A stretch of DNA of 10,478 bases from an uncultured Odoribacter sp. (GCA_947176455.1 CAMWQQ010000041.1:1-10478), one strand, 5' to 3'; counted from the first letter of the stretch, positions 1 to 8,237 are shown. The notes: a model not told the origin generated them from the sequence alone. Program-made: numbers and translations.

Positions 1-57
1 ACAGGCGACTGCTCCAACAAGCCCAAACCATAAATAAAATGTTCTAAACCAATTCAT
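1..57 (-). CDS. Lipoprotein, N-terminal fragment (signal peptide only)
   Basis: The first 19 codons of a gene that continues beyond the left edge are visible. They read MNWFRTFYLWFGLVGAVAC, a short hydrophobic signal peptide ending at a cysteine in a relaxed lipobox (A-V-A-C), so the product is most likely a lipoprotein processed by signal peptidase II. The start ATG lies one base past the stop codon of the PKD-like gene. An A/G-rich stretch (AGAAAAGAA) at the 3' end of that gene can act as ribosome binding region, so translational coupling is likely. It would be the fourth consecutive lipoprotein after susC. Nothing of the mature protein is in the window, so its function cannot be inferred. 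The reading frame and signal peptide are seen directly; that this is a real gene is an inference from the tight spacing and clean signal sequence. Confidence 0.7.
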   Translation of the reverse strand, partial: MNWFRTFYLWFGLVGAVAC

Positions 58-58
58 A

Positions 59-1459
59 TTATTCTTTTCTATAAATCATATCCACAATCTCTCCTCCAAT
101 TCCGGTCTTTTCCCATTCCAAATCCCAATCCACCAACTCTTCTTCTGGATTATCCCCGTCCAAACCGGACACGAGAAAACTTTTTACGCACCCTTTTAAT
201 TTCCCACCGTCAACAGCATCATAAGCGACATAAAATTTCTTTTCATCGGGGCTGAACAGCATGGACTTGATTACGTCTCCGGACTTTCCTACCGTATATT
301 TAGGAGTAGTCGGAAAATTCGCATTACTCATGTAATCATAGATAAAAATCTTATTCCCTACCGAATAGTACAAATGAGCCATATTCTGTCTGGCTACAAA
401 GCGACTGGTCTCGTCAATGCCCGTACCTTCCGTGGACACAGTTGAATAATGTACACCCTCTTCTGGATTGACATACACGATTTCCGGACTTTCTCCTTCT
501 TTCCGAACAATCAACAATCCCTCCTCTTCATGATTACAGCAAACACAATCCATTAGTTTTTTTCCGGCAAACACCTCTTCTGCACATACCGGGGAGGCAT
601 TTTCATCTAACAATACCCCCTCCGTATCGTTATAGAAATAAGCATCCGACTTACAAATCAAAGCCTTAGGTGCTACTCGGGCACCTGGATAAAACATTCT
701 GAACATCTGCTGGAAAAAATTCATAAACGAATCCTGTGTTCCGTCCATTTCTATCATCTCCCCGTCAGCAAAACAATACAAGGTCATTGTACCGTATGCA
801 GGTCCTGACATATAGTCGAAATGTTCTACGGGATAATCCGGAAACATATAAACCGCTTCCATGGTCTGCACATTCACTTTCACGTAGCGAATGGGATCCA
901 CTGTCGCAAAATACAGATGATTGCCGACTTGCGTTGCCTTCACCGGAGTACGCCCCAAAGGAAAGTCCGGATTGTTTAATTTATAGGCATCCAACTGAAA
1001 TTCTGCATTCCGCTTATCTTCCCGTTTGAAAGAAATCATCGTTCCATCGTCAGTTTTACTCATCACGACCAATCCGACTTGATAAGGAGAAGTCACCAAC
1101 AAAGTAAAATCCATAAATGCCGAACCGTCTTCGTTACTCACCACCAAACGACAAGGGAAATTATCCTGATCCGGCGGAGTCAATTCTTCGCACACAACCC
1201 TCAAATCTTTTTCAGTGGAAACCGTTTTATAATTGATATCCCATCTGTAAGTCAGAGGTTTTTCTTCGTTTTCCTGAACAATTTCAGGACATGGAAGAAC
1301 AAATTCAGCCCATTGGTCCGTCCGGAAACTATTTTTTTCCGGATCGAATTTTATAGTAATTCGGGATATTTTATCCGTTCCCAATTCTGTTGAATTATCA
1401 ATACAGGAGCCAAACAAAACAGCCCATAGCATCAAAAAAAGGTATTTATTATTTTTCAT
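59..1459 (-). CDS. PKD-like family lipoprotein
   Basis: This 466-residue protein starts with a lipoprotein signal peptide whose probable lipidated residue is Cys19 (context LFGSC). The ATG at 1459 is preferred over one 24 bases upstream because it puts the positively charged MKNNK directly before the hydrophobic segment and avoids overlap with the previous gene. Residues about 30-125 resemble the PKD-like family of Bacteroidetes: the TYRWDI strand is at 70-75, and the characteristic SPYQVGLVVMS linker is at about 124-134. The rest looks like short repeated beta strands, for example SPDEKKFYVAY near 403-413, and may be propeller-like. Residues 305-308 carry a C-V-C-C cluster. Proteins of this family sit next to DUF4843 lipoproteins in SusC/SusD operons and are presumed surface accessory proteins; no activity is known to me. 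The start is 16 bases after the upstream stop. Family assignment is by motif and context and is fairly secure; ligand and role are unknown. Confidence 0.85.
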   Translation of the reverse strand: MKNNKYLFLMLWAVLFGSCIDNSTELGTDKISRITIKFDPEKNSFRTDQWAEFVLPCPEIVQENEEKPLTYRWDINYKTVSTEKDLRVVCEELTPPDQDNFPCRLVVSNEDGSAFMDFTLLVTSPYQVGLVVMSKTDDGTMISFKREDKRNAEFQLDAYKLNNPDFPLGRTPVKATQVGNHLYFATVDPIRYVKVNVQTMEAVYMFPDYPVEHFDYMSGPAYGTMTLYCFADGEMIEMDGTQDSFMNFFQQMFRMFYPGARVAPKALICKSDAYFYNDTEGVLLDENASPVCAEEVFAGKKLMDCVCCNHEEEGLLIVRKEGESPEIVYVNPEEGVHYSTVSTEGTGIDETSRFVARQNMAHLYYSVGNKIFIYDYMSNANFPTTPKYTVGKSGDVIKSMLFSPDEKKFYVAYDAVDGGKLKGCVKSFLVSGLDGDNPEEELVDWDLEWEKTGIGGEIVDMIYRKE

Positions 1460-1475
1460 AGCGTCAATCTTTAAA

Positions 1476-2186
1476 TTAATCAAAAGGAAACCACATATTG
1501 GGCATAAATTGCCAATCCGAAGTCAGCTCCGGATGCTCCTTCGCATAATCGACCACCTCATGTTTAAAGACATACATCACTTTCAAATAATTACTAAAAA
1601 CATACATCTCTTCCAAAGGTCCACCGAAATAAGCAATCAATTGCTGATACATCCCCGGATGATACAAAGCATAAGCAATAAACACATTATTCCACCAGCC
1701 CGGCTCTTCCAGAAAATCATTAAAAGTAACCACCGCTCGAAGATTTTGCTTGCTCCCCAGCTCAAAATCCTCGTTAGGCACCAAATTCAGCACAATTTTA
1801 TAAACATCATTGTAATCCTTTGACAGATTCTCCCGAATCAATTCTATCGGAATATAGGCATTTACGGAATCCTTCAAAAAGATGTATTCAGATTGCAAAG
1901 GAGCGAAATGCACCCCTTCCTCCGCCGTGGATGCCGTATCGAGTTCCACCTTGAATTTCAGTTCCCGGGTTGTTTTCAATCCCATCAGTCGAACCGGCAC
2001 CTGAACGGTGTGCCGTTGACAAGCCACCACCTTGTCTCCAAAGGTAAAATTTAGACTATCCGTTTCTGCCGGAAAATAAATCCGATAAACGTTATCATAG
2101 AATCCATCCTCGTTATCATCACAAGCACAAAATATGCCCATGAAAAATAACGCAGTCAGAAAAAAGTATTTTTTTACGTTGTTCAT
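1476..2186 (-). CDS. DUF4843 domain-containing lipoprotein
   Basis: This 236-residue protein has a clear lipoprotein signal peptide, MNNVKKYFFLTALFF, ending at a probable lipidated Cys22 (GIFCAC). I chose the ATG at 2186 because it directly precedes the signal peptide and leaves a 7-base gap after the SusD stop; the in-frame ATG at 2213 would overlap susD and add an unneeded N-terminus. The mature part looks like a beta-sandwich: a YRIYF strand at 34-38, a long strand TVQVPVRLMG at 60-69, a Calx-beta-like AEEGVHF at about 88-94, and PGWWNN at 162-167 leading into a C-terminal half rich in Tyr and Phe. Size, layout and position after SusD match the DUF4843 family of Bacteroidetes. The biochemical role of that family is unknown; a surface-exposed helper to the SusC/SusD complex is inference from context. 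Confidence 0.85.
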   Translation of the reverse strand: MNNVKKYFFLTALFFMGIFCACDDNEDGFYDNVYRIYFPAETDSLNFTFGDKVVACQRHTVQVPVRLMGLKTTRELKFKVELDTASTAEEGVHFAPLQSEYIFLKDSVNAYIPIELIRENLSKDYNDVYKIVLNLVPNEDFELGSKQNLRAVVTFNDFLEEPGWWNNVFIAYALYHPGMYQQLIAYFGGPLEEMYVFSNYLKVMYVFKHEVVDYAKEHPELTSDWQFMPNMWFPFD

Positions 2187-2193
2187 AGTATCT

Positions 2194-3690
2194 TTATTTA
2201 TTTGTATAACCAAATTCTTTCTCTTCGTCAGGCCAAGGCAACACTGCGATTTCCGGAGTCATGACAATTTTATTCTCATTATTATAATCCATAAATGACG
2301 CATTCGTGCGTTTGTAGTCTAGAAATATCTGTCCTTCGCCCCACAATTCTTTTACTCTTTCGCTTTGAAGCGCCTGTCGAAATTTTTCAACCGTATTGAC
2401 CTGTGCAATGTCCAAGGCAATGGTCAAGCCTCGGCTTCTCCGCACTTTATTCAAATAGTCCAAAGCCTTTTGAGGGTCTTTTTCATAAACTGCCTCTGCT
2501 GCAATATAATACATTTCAGGCAGACGAATCAAGCTTACCCCCTTGGTATTCTCTTTCTGCAATTCCACATCTTTCGGATCTGAAGCGTTCACATTCAAAA
2601 AACGGACAAAACAAGGCGACTTCTGACTATCTCCTACACCATCCGCGCTTCCCTCTCTGCTACGCATAGCAAAAAAATGATCCCAACGATAATCATGGTT
2701 GTCAGCCGTCCAGCTCACATCCTTATAAATTCCCTCATAATCAATACGGGGTCTCAACCAATTAAAATAAGTAGCCGAATACCGCAAAAATTGGTTATAT
2801 AATGGCTCATACAATTTGCCTGTCGACAATCCCCAAATGATTTCTATTCCTCCCGGATATTTTTTTACTTCGGACAATTCCGTCGGCACGGAAATCAAAC
2901 GATGCAAAGAAGAGGCGATTACTTTTTCCGCATAAAACCGAGCGCTGTCCAATTGCACTCCTTCCGCCTGAAATACCCTTGCCTTGATCGCATAAACTGC
3001 AGATAAATTCAGAAAATTATAACGGGCTTCCCGATATTCAGTTGAAACATTGACCGTATCACCTGCCAAATAATACTGGGCAACATCCAAATCTTTCAGA
3101 ATATTCCCGTAACACGCTTTCAAGGAAAATAATTCCTTATTCTTCAAATCAAAAGAATAAGCATAAGGGATACCTCCGGCTTCCGGATTGTCTTGTATAT
3201 TGGCGCTAAAATAACGCAATATGTCAAAGTGCAGGAAAGCCCGCAACGCGTAAGCCTCCCCCTTGATTAATGTCAAATCAGGATGTTTGCTCAGATTCTC
3301 TTTCTCAATATTCTCCAAAACATTATTGATATAAGAGATCACTCTGTAAGTTTCTGACCAAATTGTATTGATGCACTCCTCTACCTCCGGATAAGCATAG
3401 TCGTAGGATTGGACTTTTAAAACCAAGTCTTCTCCAAAAACCTCGGCATGAGGATTGTAACACAAATGTGCCAGTTGATCGGCAAATCCCCAAGTCAGGT
3501 TTTTCCCGTATAAGTCACCGGAAGCCAAACTAGCATAAATTCCATACATGGCATCCATATACCCTCTCGCATCTTCAAACATTTTGTCATTGACAACCTC
3601 GCCCTTCGGTTGTATATCCAGGAAATGGTCACATCCGGCAAAAGCAAATCCCGCCAATATGCCAACTACAATATTTTTAAACTTTTTCAT
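2194..3690 (-). CDS. SusD/RagB family nutrient-binding outer-membrane lipoprotein
   Basis: This 498-residue surface lipoprotein forms the lid over its SusC partner and captures substrate outside the cell. Its signal peptide ends at Cys20 (FAFAGC), followed by DHFLDIQPKG, the usual start of mature SusD-like proteins. Family features in order are the N-terminal SusD-like helical region, with GEAYALRAFLHFDILRYF at about 144-161 (TPR-like helices); a variable central region; and the C-terminal RagB/SusD domain with RLPEMYYIAAEAVY, the helix DYLNKVRRSRGL and the signature RVKELWGEGQIFLDYKRT. Length is normal for the family and there is no sign of truncation. It begins 13 bases after the susC stop, so it is cotranscribed. 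The substrate cannot be read from sequence. SusD proteins of loci with STN-type SusC and FecR often serve host-derived glycans, but the DUF4843/PKD-like companions here leave the ligand class open. Confidence 0.96.
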   Translation of the reverse strand: MKKFKNIVVGILAGFAFAGCDHFLDIQPKGEVVNDKMFEDARGYMDAMYGIYASLASGDLYGKNLTWGFADQLAHLCYNPHAEVFGEDLVLKVQSYDYAYPEVEECINTIWSETYRVISYINNVLENIEKENLSKHPDLTLIKGEAYALRAFLHFDILRYFSANIQDNPEAGGIPYAYSFDLKNKELFSLKACYGNILKDLDVAQYYLAGDTVNVSTEYREARYNFLNLSAVYAIKARVFQAEGVQLDSARFYAEKVIASSLHRLISVPTELSEVKKYPGGIEIIWGLSTGKLYEPLYNQFLRYSATYFNWLRPRIDYEGIYKDVSWTADNHDYRWDHFFAMRSREGSADGVGDSQKSPCFVRFLNVNASDPKDVELQKENTKGVSLIRLPEMYYIAAEAVYEKDPQKALDYLNKVRRSRGLTIALDIAQVNTVEKFRQALQSERVKELWGEGQIFLDYKRTNASFMDYNNENKIVMTPEIAVLPWPDEEKEFGYTNK

Positions 3691-3703
3691 CTTTACTTTT
3701 CAA

Positions 3704-6700
3704 TTAGAACGTTGCACTAATATTTAACTGAAAACTCCTGGCAAACGGATAATCAAATCCCCGTTCCTGTTTCACCGTCGATACCCGAAAAAGGTCATTG
3801 GTCATAAATTCCAACCGCAGGCGACTTAAATACAAACGATGAGATATCGCTTCCGGAAAATCGTATGCCAACGACAAACTCCGCATATTCAACGTATATT
3901 CGTCTTCAATAAAACGGCTAGTCTGTTCAGGAACAGAAGTGTCCGCAATATTCTTGTATTTAACATAGTCGCCCGTTTCTTTCCAACGGCTGTCAAATAC
4001 CCGCCGGTCAGCATTATCACGAGGATTGGCTCCTTCCACACGAGTTACCAGCGTTTGATTATAAATGGTCGATTTCAATTTATAATCGAACATCATATTT
4101 AACGAAACTCCTTTATAGGTCAAATAAGAACTGAACACTCCATAAAGTTTGGGATCGCTGTCTCCATATACGATTTTATCCTTATAGTCATAAATAAAGG
4201 TTGGCTTGTTATCTCTTCCTATGTATATTTCTCGTCCCGTTGCCGGGTCAATGCCACCAGATTTCACAACCTTAATGGCACTCATGGATTCCCCTTCCTC
4301 ATACAACGGACGAGGCGTTCTTGATTTGTCCGCATTCTGTTTCTCATTTTCAGCTTTCAAGGCATTACTGATTTTCTTAATCTTGTTGGTATTGTGCGTT
4401 GCCGTCAATGAAAGCGTCCAATCCCAGTCTTTATTTCGAATTGCAATAACACGAGTGCGCAACTCTACACCTGTGTTGTCGACTTTCCCTAAATTCTCTT
4501 TGGCTGTCGTTACTCCGACCGAAGGAGCTTTAGTTACATCCAGCAACAAATTATCCGTAATCCTTTTGTAATAATCAAACGTCAAATCCAAACGATTGTG
4601 AAACAAATTAATGTCCAAACCTGCATTATAATTCAAAGTTCGTTCCCATTTTAAATCAGGATTGGCTATTGCCATCGGTATTGCCCCGATTCCTTTGTCA
4701 TAAATCAAATCGGCTTGGTACTGATAAGTGGTGACAGCCATATAGGCAGGGAAACTGGCATTACCCAAATAACCGATACTGGCCCGCACTTTCAACCGAT
4801 CCGTCGAATTGGCCGCAAAGAAACTTTCCTTGTGAATATTCCAACCGACACCGGCACTCCAAAAAGGAGCAAAACGCTCGTCCGCACCGAATTTTGAAGA
4901 CCCTTCGTAACGCAAGGAAAAATCAGCAAAATAACGGTCCTTGTAAATGGCATTGGCATTCAGAAAACCACCCATGGACCGGTCGATTGTCTCTGAGCCA
5001 TTCGGAGAACCGGAAGTGGGATATTTTGAAGCAAAAGAGGGATGAGCTAATTTATCGGACAAAATACCGATTCCTCTATATCCATTACTATTTTGGTTTG
5101 TCGCCTGCAAATTACCTCCACCGACAAGACTCAATAACGTACCGTTTTCAAACACTTTATTATAAGTCAGTAGCAACTTGCCTTGATAGTCCATGGAGCG
5201 ATTATTGACAACATCTATCGAACCGGCTTCTTCTACTGAAGAAGAGGCAAACTGCTTGGAATCCGGAGAAACAAAAACTTCTTTATTATTTTTGTATTTC
5301 GTCAATGAAAACGATCCTTCCAAACGCAATCCCTCTACCAACTGAAATTTAAAATCCAGCACGTCATAGAGGCTGAAATTCTCTCCCGTATTATAACTAC
5401 CCAAAGTCGCCTCATAAAGCGGATTCTCTTTGTTATAATGCAAATCATTATTCAGCGAACCGTCCAAATTATAAGCCCGGTCGTAAGGATTCTGTTTTAC
5501 AAAGCCACCAAACGACCCGTAAGGAGATTCATGGTTCGTCGTAGAAGAAATGGTCATCGTATTGGACAAATAAACTGCCTCCCCTTTATTATAGGACAAC
5601 TTGAAAGAAAGAGAATAACGCTGACGATCAGACCCTTTCATCACTCCCCGGTCGTTGCCGTACCGGAGTCCTAAATTGTAACGAATATATTCATCGCCAC
5701 CATATATGGTCAGATTATGGTTGTTGACAAATGAATTGCGCAACGGATAAGACATCCAGTCAGTATTTACTCCTTCCCGTATACGCTGGAATATTTCATT
5801 GTAATCTTTGTCCAACTGGTACTGCTGTGCATTTGACTTTGACGTATACAAACCCGCTAAACGTTCGTATTCCAACTTGTCTTTTGCATTCAACAAGTGG
5901 TAATCACTCAAATCCGGCACCGTCAGCGAAAAATTGCCGTTATAAGAAACTTTCATCTTACCGCCCTTCATGGGTTTGGTCGTAATCACAATCACTCCAT
6001 TGGCCGCCTTTGCCCCGTAAAGAGCGGATGCAGAAGCATCTTTCAATACCGTAACAGACTCTACATCATTGATATCCATGTCAAATACGTAATCGGCAGA
6101 CACCTCTGAACCATCAACAATAAAAGTCGGCACATTGGCTCCCTCGGTAAAACTGCTACGCCCCCGCACCAATATTTCAGGACGCACATTCGGATTAGAG
6201 CCCTGCGCATTATTTTCCACCAGCAACATTCCCGGCACAAAAGCCTGCAAACTTTGTAATATATTCTTTGTGCCCACACTCAATAACTGTTCCTTGCTCA
6301 CAGTCTGCGCCGCACCTGTAAAACTGGCTTTGGATTTCGCCGTGTAACCTGTAACCACGACATCATCCAACGTCTGTACTTCCGGATATAGCACGATTCG
6401 ATAGTCCGTCTTGTTTTCCGCAATCTTTTGTTCATGACTCTTCATTCCGACAAATGAGAAGACCAGAACCACCGATTCACTCTCAGGAACATTGATAGAA
6501 AAATTTCCTTCCGCGTCTGTAACAACCCCCAAGGCAGTACCTTTTAGAAGAATCGACACCCCAGGCAATGTCTCTCCCTTATCATCTACTACTTTTCCCG
6601 TAATTTTGAGTTCTTTCACTTGGGGCGAAGTTTTCTCTTGTCGAAAAACGACAATACGGTCATTTAAAATCTCGTAATAAAAAGGCAATTCTTTTAATGC

Positions 6701-6973
6701 CATATCCAATACCTCTTCAAGAGTATTGTTACGAGCAACCCCGTTCACGACATAATCGCGTACGTCTTCATGATTGAAAATAAATTTCAGACTTGTCTTC
6801 TTCTGAAGATTCTCCATAAACTGGACCAGACTGGTCTGTTCAAATTCCAAATCGAACCGCTTTTGTTGCGACCAGACTTCCGCCCTCAATGCAGAGCACC
6901 CCAGTAGCACAATCAGGCACATGAGTTTGATTTTTATCATGCCCCAAATGACTTGTTGAATTGTTTTTTTCAT
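3704..6973 (-). CDS. SusC/RagA family TonB-dependent transporter with STN signalling domain
   Basis: This 1089-residue outer-membrane importer draws energy from TonB. Residues 1-31 are a signal peptide. The STN domain (secretin/TonB short N-terminal domain) spans about 38-112, with FEQTSLVQFMENLQKKT and the ending NDRIVVF. It is the part that contacts a FecR anti-sigma factor in the periplasm. A carboxypeptidase-D-regulatory-like domain follows at about 122-198 (GKVVDDKGETLPGVSILLKG). The conserved TLDDVVVTGY segment at 201-210 precedes the plug, which carries LKDASASALYG at 310-320. The rest is the 22-strand barrel, ending in a terminal Phe (NISATF), as expected for assembly by the Bam machinery. 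Length is normal for an STN-bearing SusC, with no frameshift. The presence of STN together with the upstream sigma and FecR genes indicates trans-envelope autoregulation. A candidate antisense RNA covers its leader. Substrate is unknown. Confidence 0.97.
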   Translation of the reverse strand: MKKTIQQVIWGMIKIKLMCLIVLLGCSALRAEVWSQQKRFDLEFEQTSLVQFMENLQKKTSLKFIFNHEDVRDYVVNGVARNNTLEEVLDMALKELPFYYEILNDRIVVFRQEKTSPQVKELKITGKVVDDKGETLPGVSILLKGTALGVVTDAEGNFSINVPESESVVLVFSFVGMKSHEQKIAENKTDYRIVLYPEVQTLDDVVVTGYTAKSKASFTGAAQTVSKEQLLSVGTKNILQSLQAFVPGMLLVENNAQGSNPNVRPEILVRGRSSFTEGANVPTFIVDGSEVSADYVFDMDINDVESVTVLKDASASALYGAKAANGVIVITTKPMKGGKMKVSYNGNFSLTVPDLSDYHLLNAKDKLEYERLAGLYTSKSNAQQYQLDKDYNEIFQRIREGVNTDWMSYPLRNSFVNNHNLTIYGGDEYIRYNLGLRYGNDRGVMKGSDRQRYSLSFKLSYNKGEAVYLSNTMTISSTTNHESPYGSFGGFVKQNPYDRAYNLDGSLNNDLHYNKENPLYEATLGSYNTGENFSLYDVLDFKFQLVEGLRLEGSFSLTKYKNNKEVFVSPDSKQFASSSVEEAGSIDVVNNRSMDYQGKLLLTYNKVFENGTLLSLVGGGNLQATNQNSNGYRGIGILSDKLAHPSFASKYPTSGSPNGSETIDRSMGGFLNANAIYKDRYFADFSLRYEGSSKFGADERFAPFWSAGVGWNIHKESFFAANSTDRLKVRASIGYLGNASFPAYMAVTTYQYQADLIYDKGIGAIPMAIANPDLKWERTLNYNAGLDINLFHNRLDLTFDYYKRITDNLLLDVTKAPSVGVTTAKENLGKVDNTGVELRTRVIAIRNKDWDWTLSLTATHNTNKIKKISNALKAENEKQNADKSRTPRPLYEEGESMSAIKVVKSGGIDPATGREIYIGRDNKPTFIYDYKDKIVYGDSDPKLYGVFSSYLTYKGVSLNMMFDYKLKSTIYNQTLVTRVEGANPRDNADRRVFDSRWKETGDYVKYKNIADTSVPEQTSRFIEDEYTLNMRSLSLAYDFPEAISHRLYLSRLRLEFMTNDLFRVSTVKQERGFDYPFARSFQLNISATF

Positions 6974-6980
6974 AAATTTG
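6973..6980 (+). promoter_or_regulatory. Bacteroidetes -7 box (TAAATTTG) antisense to the susC start
   Basis: TAAATTTG matches all six fixed positions of the Bacteroides -7 consensus TAnnTTTG. It points away from susC and shares its first base with the susC start codon. The upstream -33 element is weak: the closest TTG is at 6953-6955, with a 17-base gap, slightly short of the usual 19-21. A start site about 6 bases downstream would give a transcript of some 70-75 bases ending at the terminator at 7030-7060. The word alone could occur by chance in AT-rich DNA; the terminator in the same direction makes it more credible. Confidence 0.5.
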
Positions 6981-6999
6981 TTTGGTTAATAATTAAACT

Positions 7000-7025
7000 T
7001 TAATTTCCCTTGCTTGGGAAGTTAA
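7000..7025 (+). repeat. Inverted repeat / hairpin in the susC leader
   Basis: Arms TTAATTTCCC (7000-7009) and GGGAAGTTAA (7016-7025) pair over 10 positions with loop TTGCTT. Nine pairs are Watson-Crick; the remaining one is U-G in plus-strand RNA and C-A in minus-strand RNA. It lies 5' of the terminator hairpin and would be the 5' stem of the proposed antisense RNA. It could also be a DNA operator with the core TTCCC-N6-GGGAA. Confidence 0.6.
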
Positions 7026-7029
7026 TCGA

Positions 7030-7060
7030 CGGAATGCATTGCCGTGCATTCCGTTTTTAT
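7030..7060 (+). terminator. Intrinsic terminator, plus strand, in the fecR-susC gap
   Basis: CGGAATGCA at 7030-7038 and TGCATTCCG at 7045-7053 form a perfect 9-bp stem around the 6-base loop TTGCCG, followed immediately by TTTTTATAT. This is a textbook rho-independent terminator for plus-strand transcription. In the minus direction the stem is not followed by a U-tract, so it should not stop the operon transcript, although the hairpin can still form there 17 bases past the fecR stop codon. No plus-strand protein gene ends here, which points to a non-coding transcript. Confidence 0.75.
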
Positions 7061-7070
7061 ATAATCAGGT

Positions 7071-8237
7071 TTATCTTTTTCCCACCACCAAAGTTTTACC
7101 ATCCAAGCGAAACCACACTTTATGAGTTTTCTCCAACAATTCCATGACCTGAGTCAACGAATCGTTTCTGTTAAACCAAGCTGTAAAATGGAAATTCCTT
7201 ACTTCCGAATCTTGATAGAAAATATCCATGTCATACCAGCGAGCCAAGTCCTCGAGAATGATTTGCAACGGACATTCCCGAAAATCAAAAATACCGTTAC
7301 GCCAGGAAATCTCCCGTTCCGTATCCACCGGACAAATTTCAAATTTATCTCCGCGCAGACGTCCTTGCTGCCCCGGCAACAGATGGCGGATTTCTCCAGC
7401 ATGCTCCAACTGCACTTTCCCTCTCACCAAAGTCACCGACTTGTTGTTCTCCGTATAAGAACGCACATTGAACTCTGTGCCAAGTACCCGGATATCAAAA
7501 GAGGAAGTTCGAACGACAAAAGAAGAAAGCATATCCCGCGCAACTTCAAAATAAGCCTCACCTCTCAATAAGCTCACCTCTCTGGAATTTCCGACAAAAG
7601 CCACCGGATATTTCAATCGGCTATCTGAATTCAACCACACTTTAGTTCCGTCAGATAATGTCACTTGACACTCTCCACCCCGGGGTACCTCTATTTCATT
7701 CCAAACCAATTGGCGGATGCCTGCTCCTCCCTCATACGACAAATTTCCCCTATGATTCTGAACTATCACATTTTCCTTTTCCATAAAAGCAGAATCATTC
7801 AAAGCGACACCTAAAGATACGGTCCGACCATCGGACAAAGTCAGTAACGCCAACGGTCTATCAGTAGCTATTTTAGATACAAGAGGCTGAACTGAGACAA
7901 TGGAAGAGGAACGCCAAAACCACAAACATCCGACGCCCACAAGCAATAGCAAAGAAGCTGCTATTCCTAACCACCTGCGCCCGATTCGTCTGGAATGAAC
8001 ACGATAGCCGCAAATTTCAGCAATCTTGTTCCAAGATTTCTCCGCATCACCGGTCTGATAATATACGTGGTATTCTTTACTGCTAAATTTCCGGGAACAA
8101 ATTTGTTCATACAAGCGCTCATTGTCTTCAGAAGCCTCCCGCCAATCCGACAATTCACACTCTTCTTCTGGCAAAAGCACTTCTCCCGACAAATATCTGT
8201 GTAGCAAATCCGACAAACGAATATAATCCCTAATCAT
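7071..8237 (-). CDS. FecR family anti-sigma factor with DUF4974 domain
   Basis: This 388-residue inner-membrane regulator holds the ECF sigma factor inactive until it receives the signal from the STN domain of SusC. Residues 1-87 are the cytoplasmic sigma-binding part, including SDWREASEDNERLYEQI. A single membrane segment spans about 88-108 (WLGIAASLLLLVGVGCLWFW) and is preceded by basic residues RRIGRR. The periplasmic FecR domain covers about 182-278, with the hallmark VPRGGECQVTLSDGTKVWLNS, LRGEAYFEV and VLGTEFNVRSY. The C-terminal DUF4974 domain is at about 318-386, with LQIILEDLARWYDMDIFY. The DUF4974 fold resembles STN and is thought to help in the contact with the transporter. It follows the sigma gene by 64 bases and precedes susC by 97. 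The start codon has an A8 tract just upstream, typical of A-rich Bacteroidetes initiation regions. All domains appear intact. Confidence 0.95.
   Translation of the reverse strand: MIRDYIRLSDLLHRYLSGEVLLPEEECELSDWREASEDNERLYEQICSRKFSSKEYHVYYQTGDAEKSWNKIAEICGYRVHSRRIGRRWLGIAASLLLLVGVGCLWFWRSSSIVSVQPLVSKIATDRPLALLTLSDGRTVSLGVALNDSAFMEKENVIVQNHRGNLSYEGGAGIRQLVWNEIEVPRGGECQVTLSDGTKVWLNSDSRLKYPVAFVGNSREVSLLRGEAYFEVARDMLSSFVVRTSSFDIRVLGTEFNVRSYTENNKSVTLVRGKVQLEHAGEIRHLLPGQQGRLRGDKFEICPVDTEREISWRNGIFDFRECPLQIILEDLARWYDMDIFYQDSEVRNFHFTAWFNRNDSLTQVMELLEKTHKVWFRLDGKTLVVGKR

Larger units (their letters stand above)
6986..7060 (+). ncRNA. Candidate DonS-like cis-antisense small RNA over the susC leader
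   Basis: Between fecR and susC, on the strand opposite to the operon, three elements line up: a TAAATTTG promoter word at 6973-6980; a hairpin with 10-base arms at 7000-7009 and 7016-7025 (loop TTGCTT); and an intrinsic terminator at 7030-7058. The predicted RNA would cover most of the susC 5' leader. The first hairpin is fully paired as plus-strand RNA (one U-G pair) but has a C-A mismatch as minus-strand RNA, which suggests the plus-strand product is the selected one. Bacteroides fragilis DonS, a known antisense RNA that represses its susC-like gene in a sigma/anti-sigma-controlled locus, has the same placement. Both ends are estimated, not observed. The alternative is that the inverted repeats are attenuators or operators acting on the susC transcript itself. 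Confidence 0.55.

Noticed and set aside
736..1393. Plus-strand open frames opposite the PKD-like gene
   Set aside because: They are antisense shadows with no start context or protein family features, whereas the minus-strand frame is a full lipoprotein.
2187..2213. Upstream ATG for the DUF4843 gene
   Set aside because: It would overlap the end of susD and put nine extra residues before a complete lipoprotein signal peptide.
4206..4571. Plus-strand open frame of 121 codons opposite susC, hydrophobic in its middle
   Set aside because: It is the reverse complement of conserved barrel sequence; no promoter or ribosome binding region is visible.
6890..6905. Lipobox-like LLGC in the SusC signal peptide
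   Set aside because: SusC transporters are integral barrels, and the following ALRAEVWSQ fits signal peptidase I cleavage; the cysteine is common in this family's leader.
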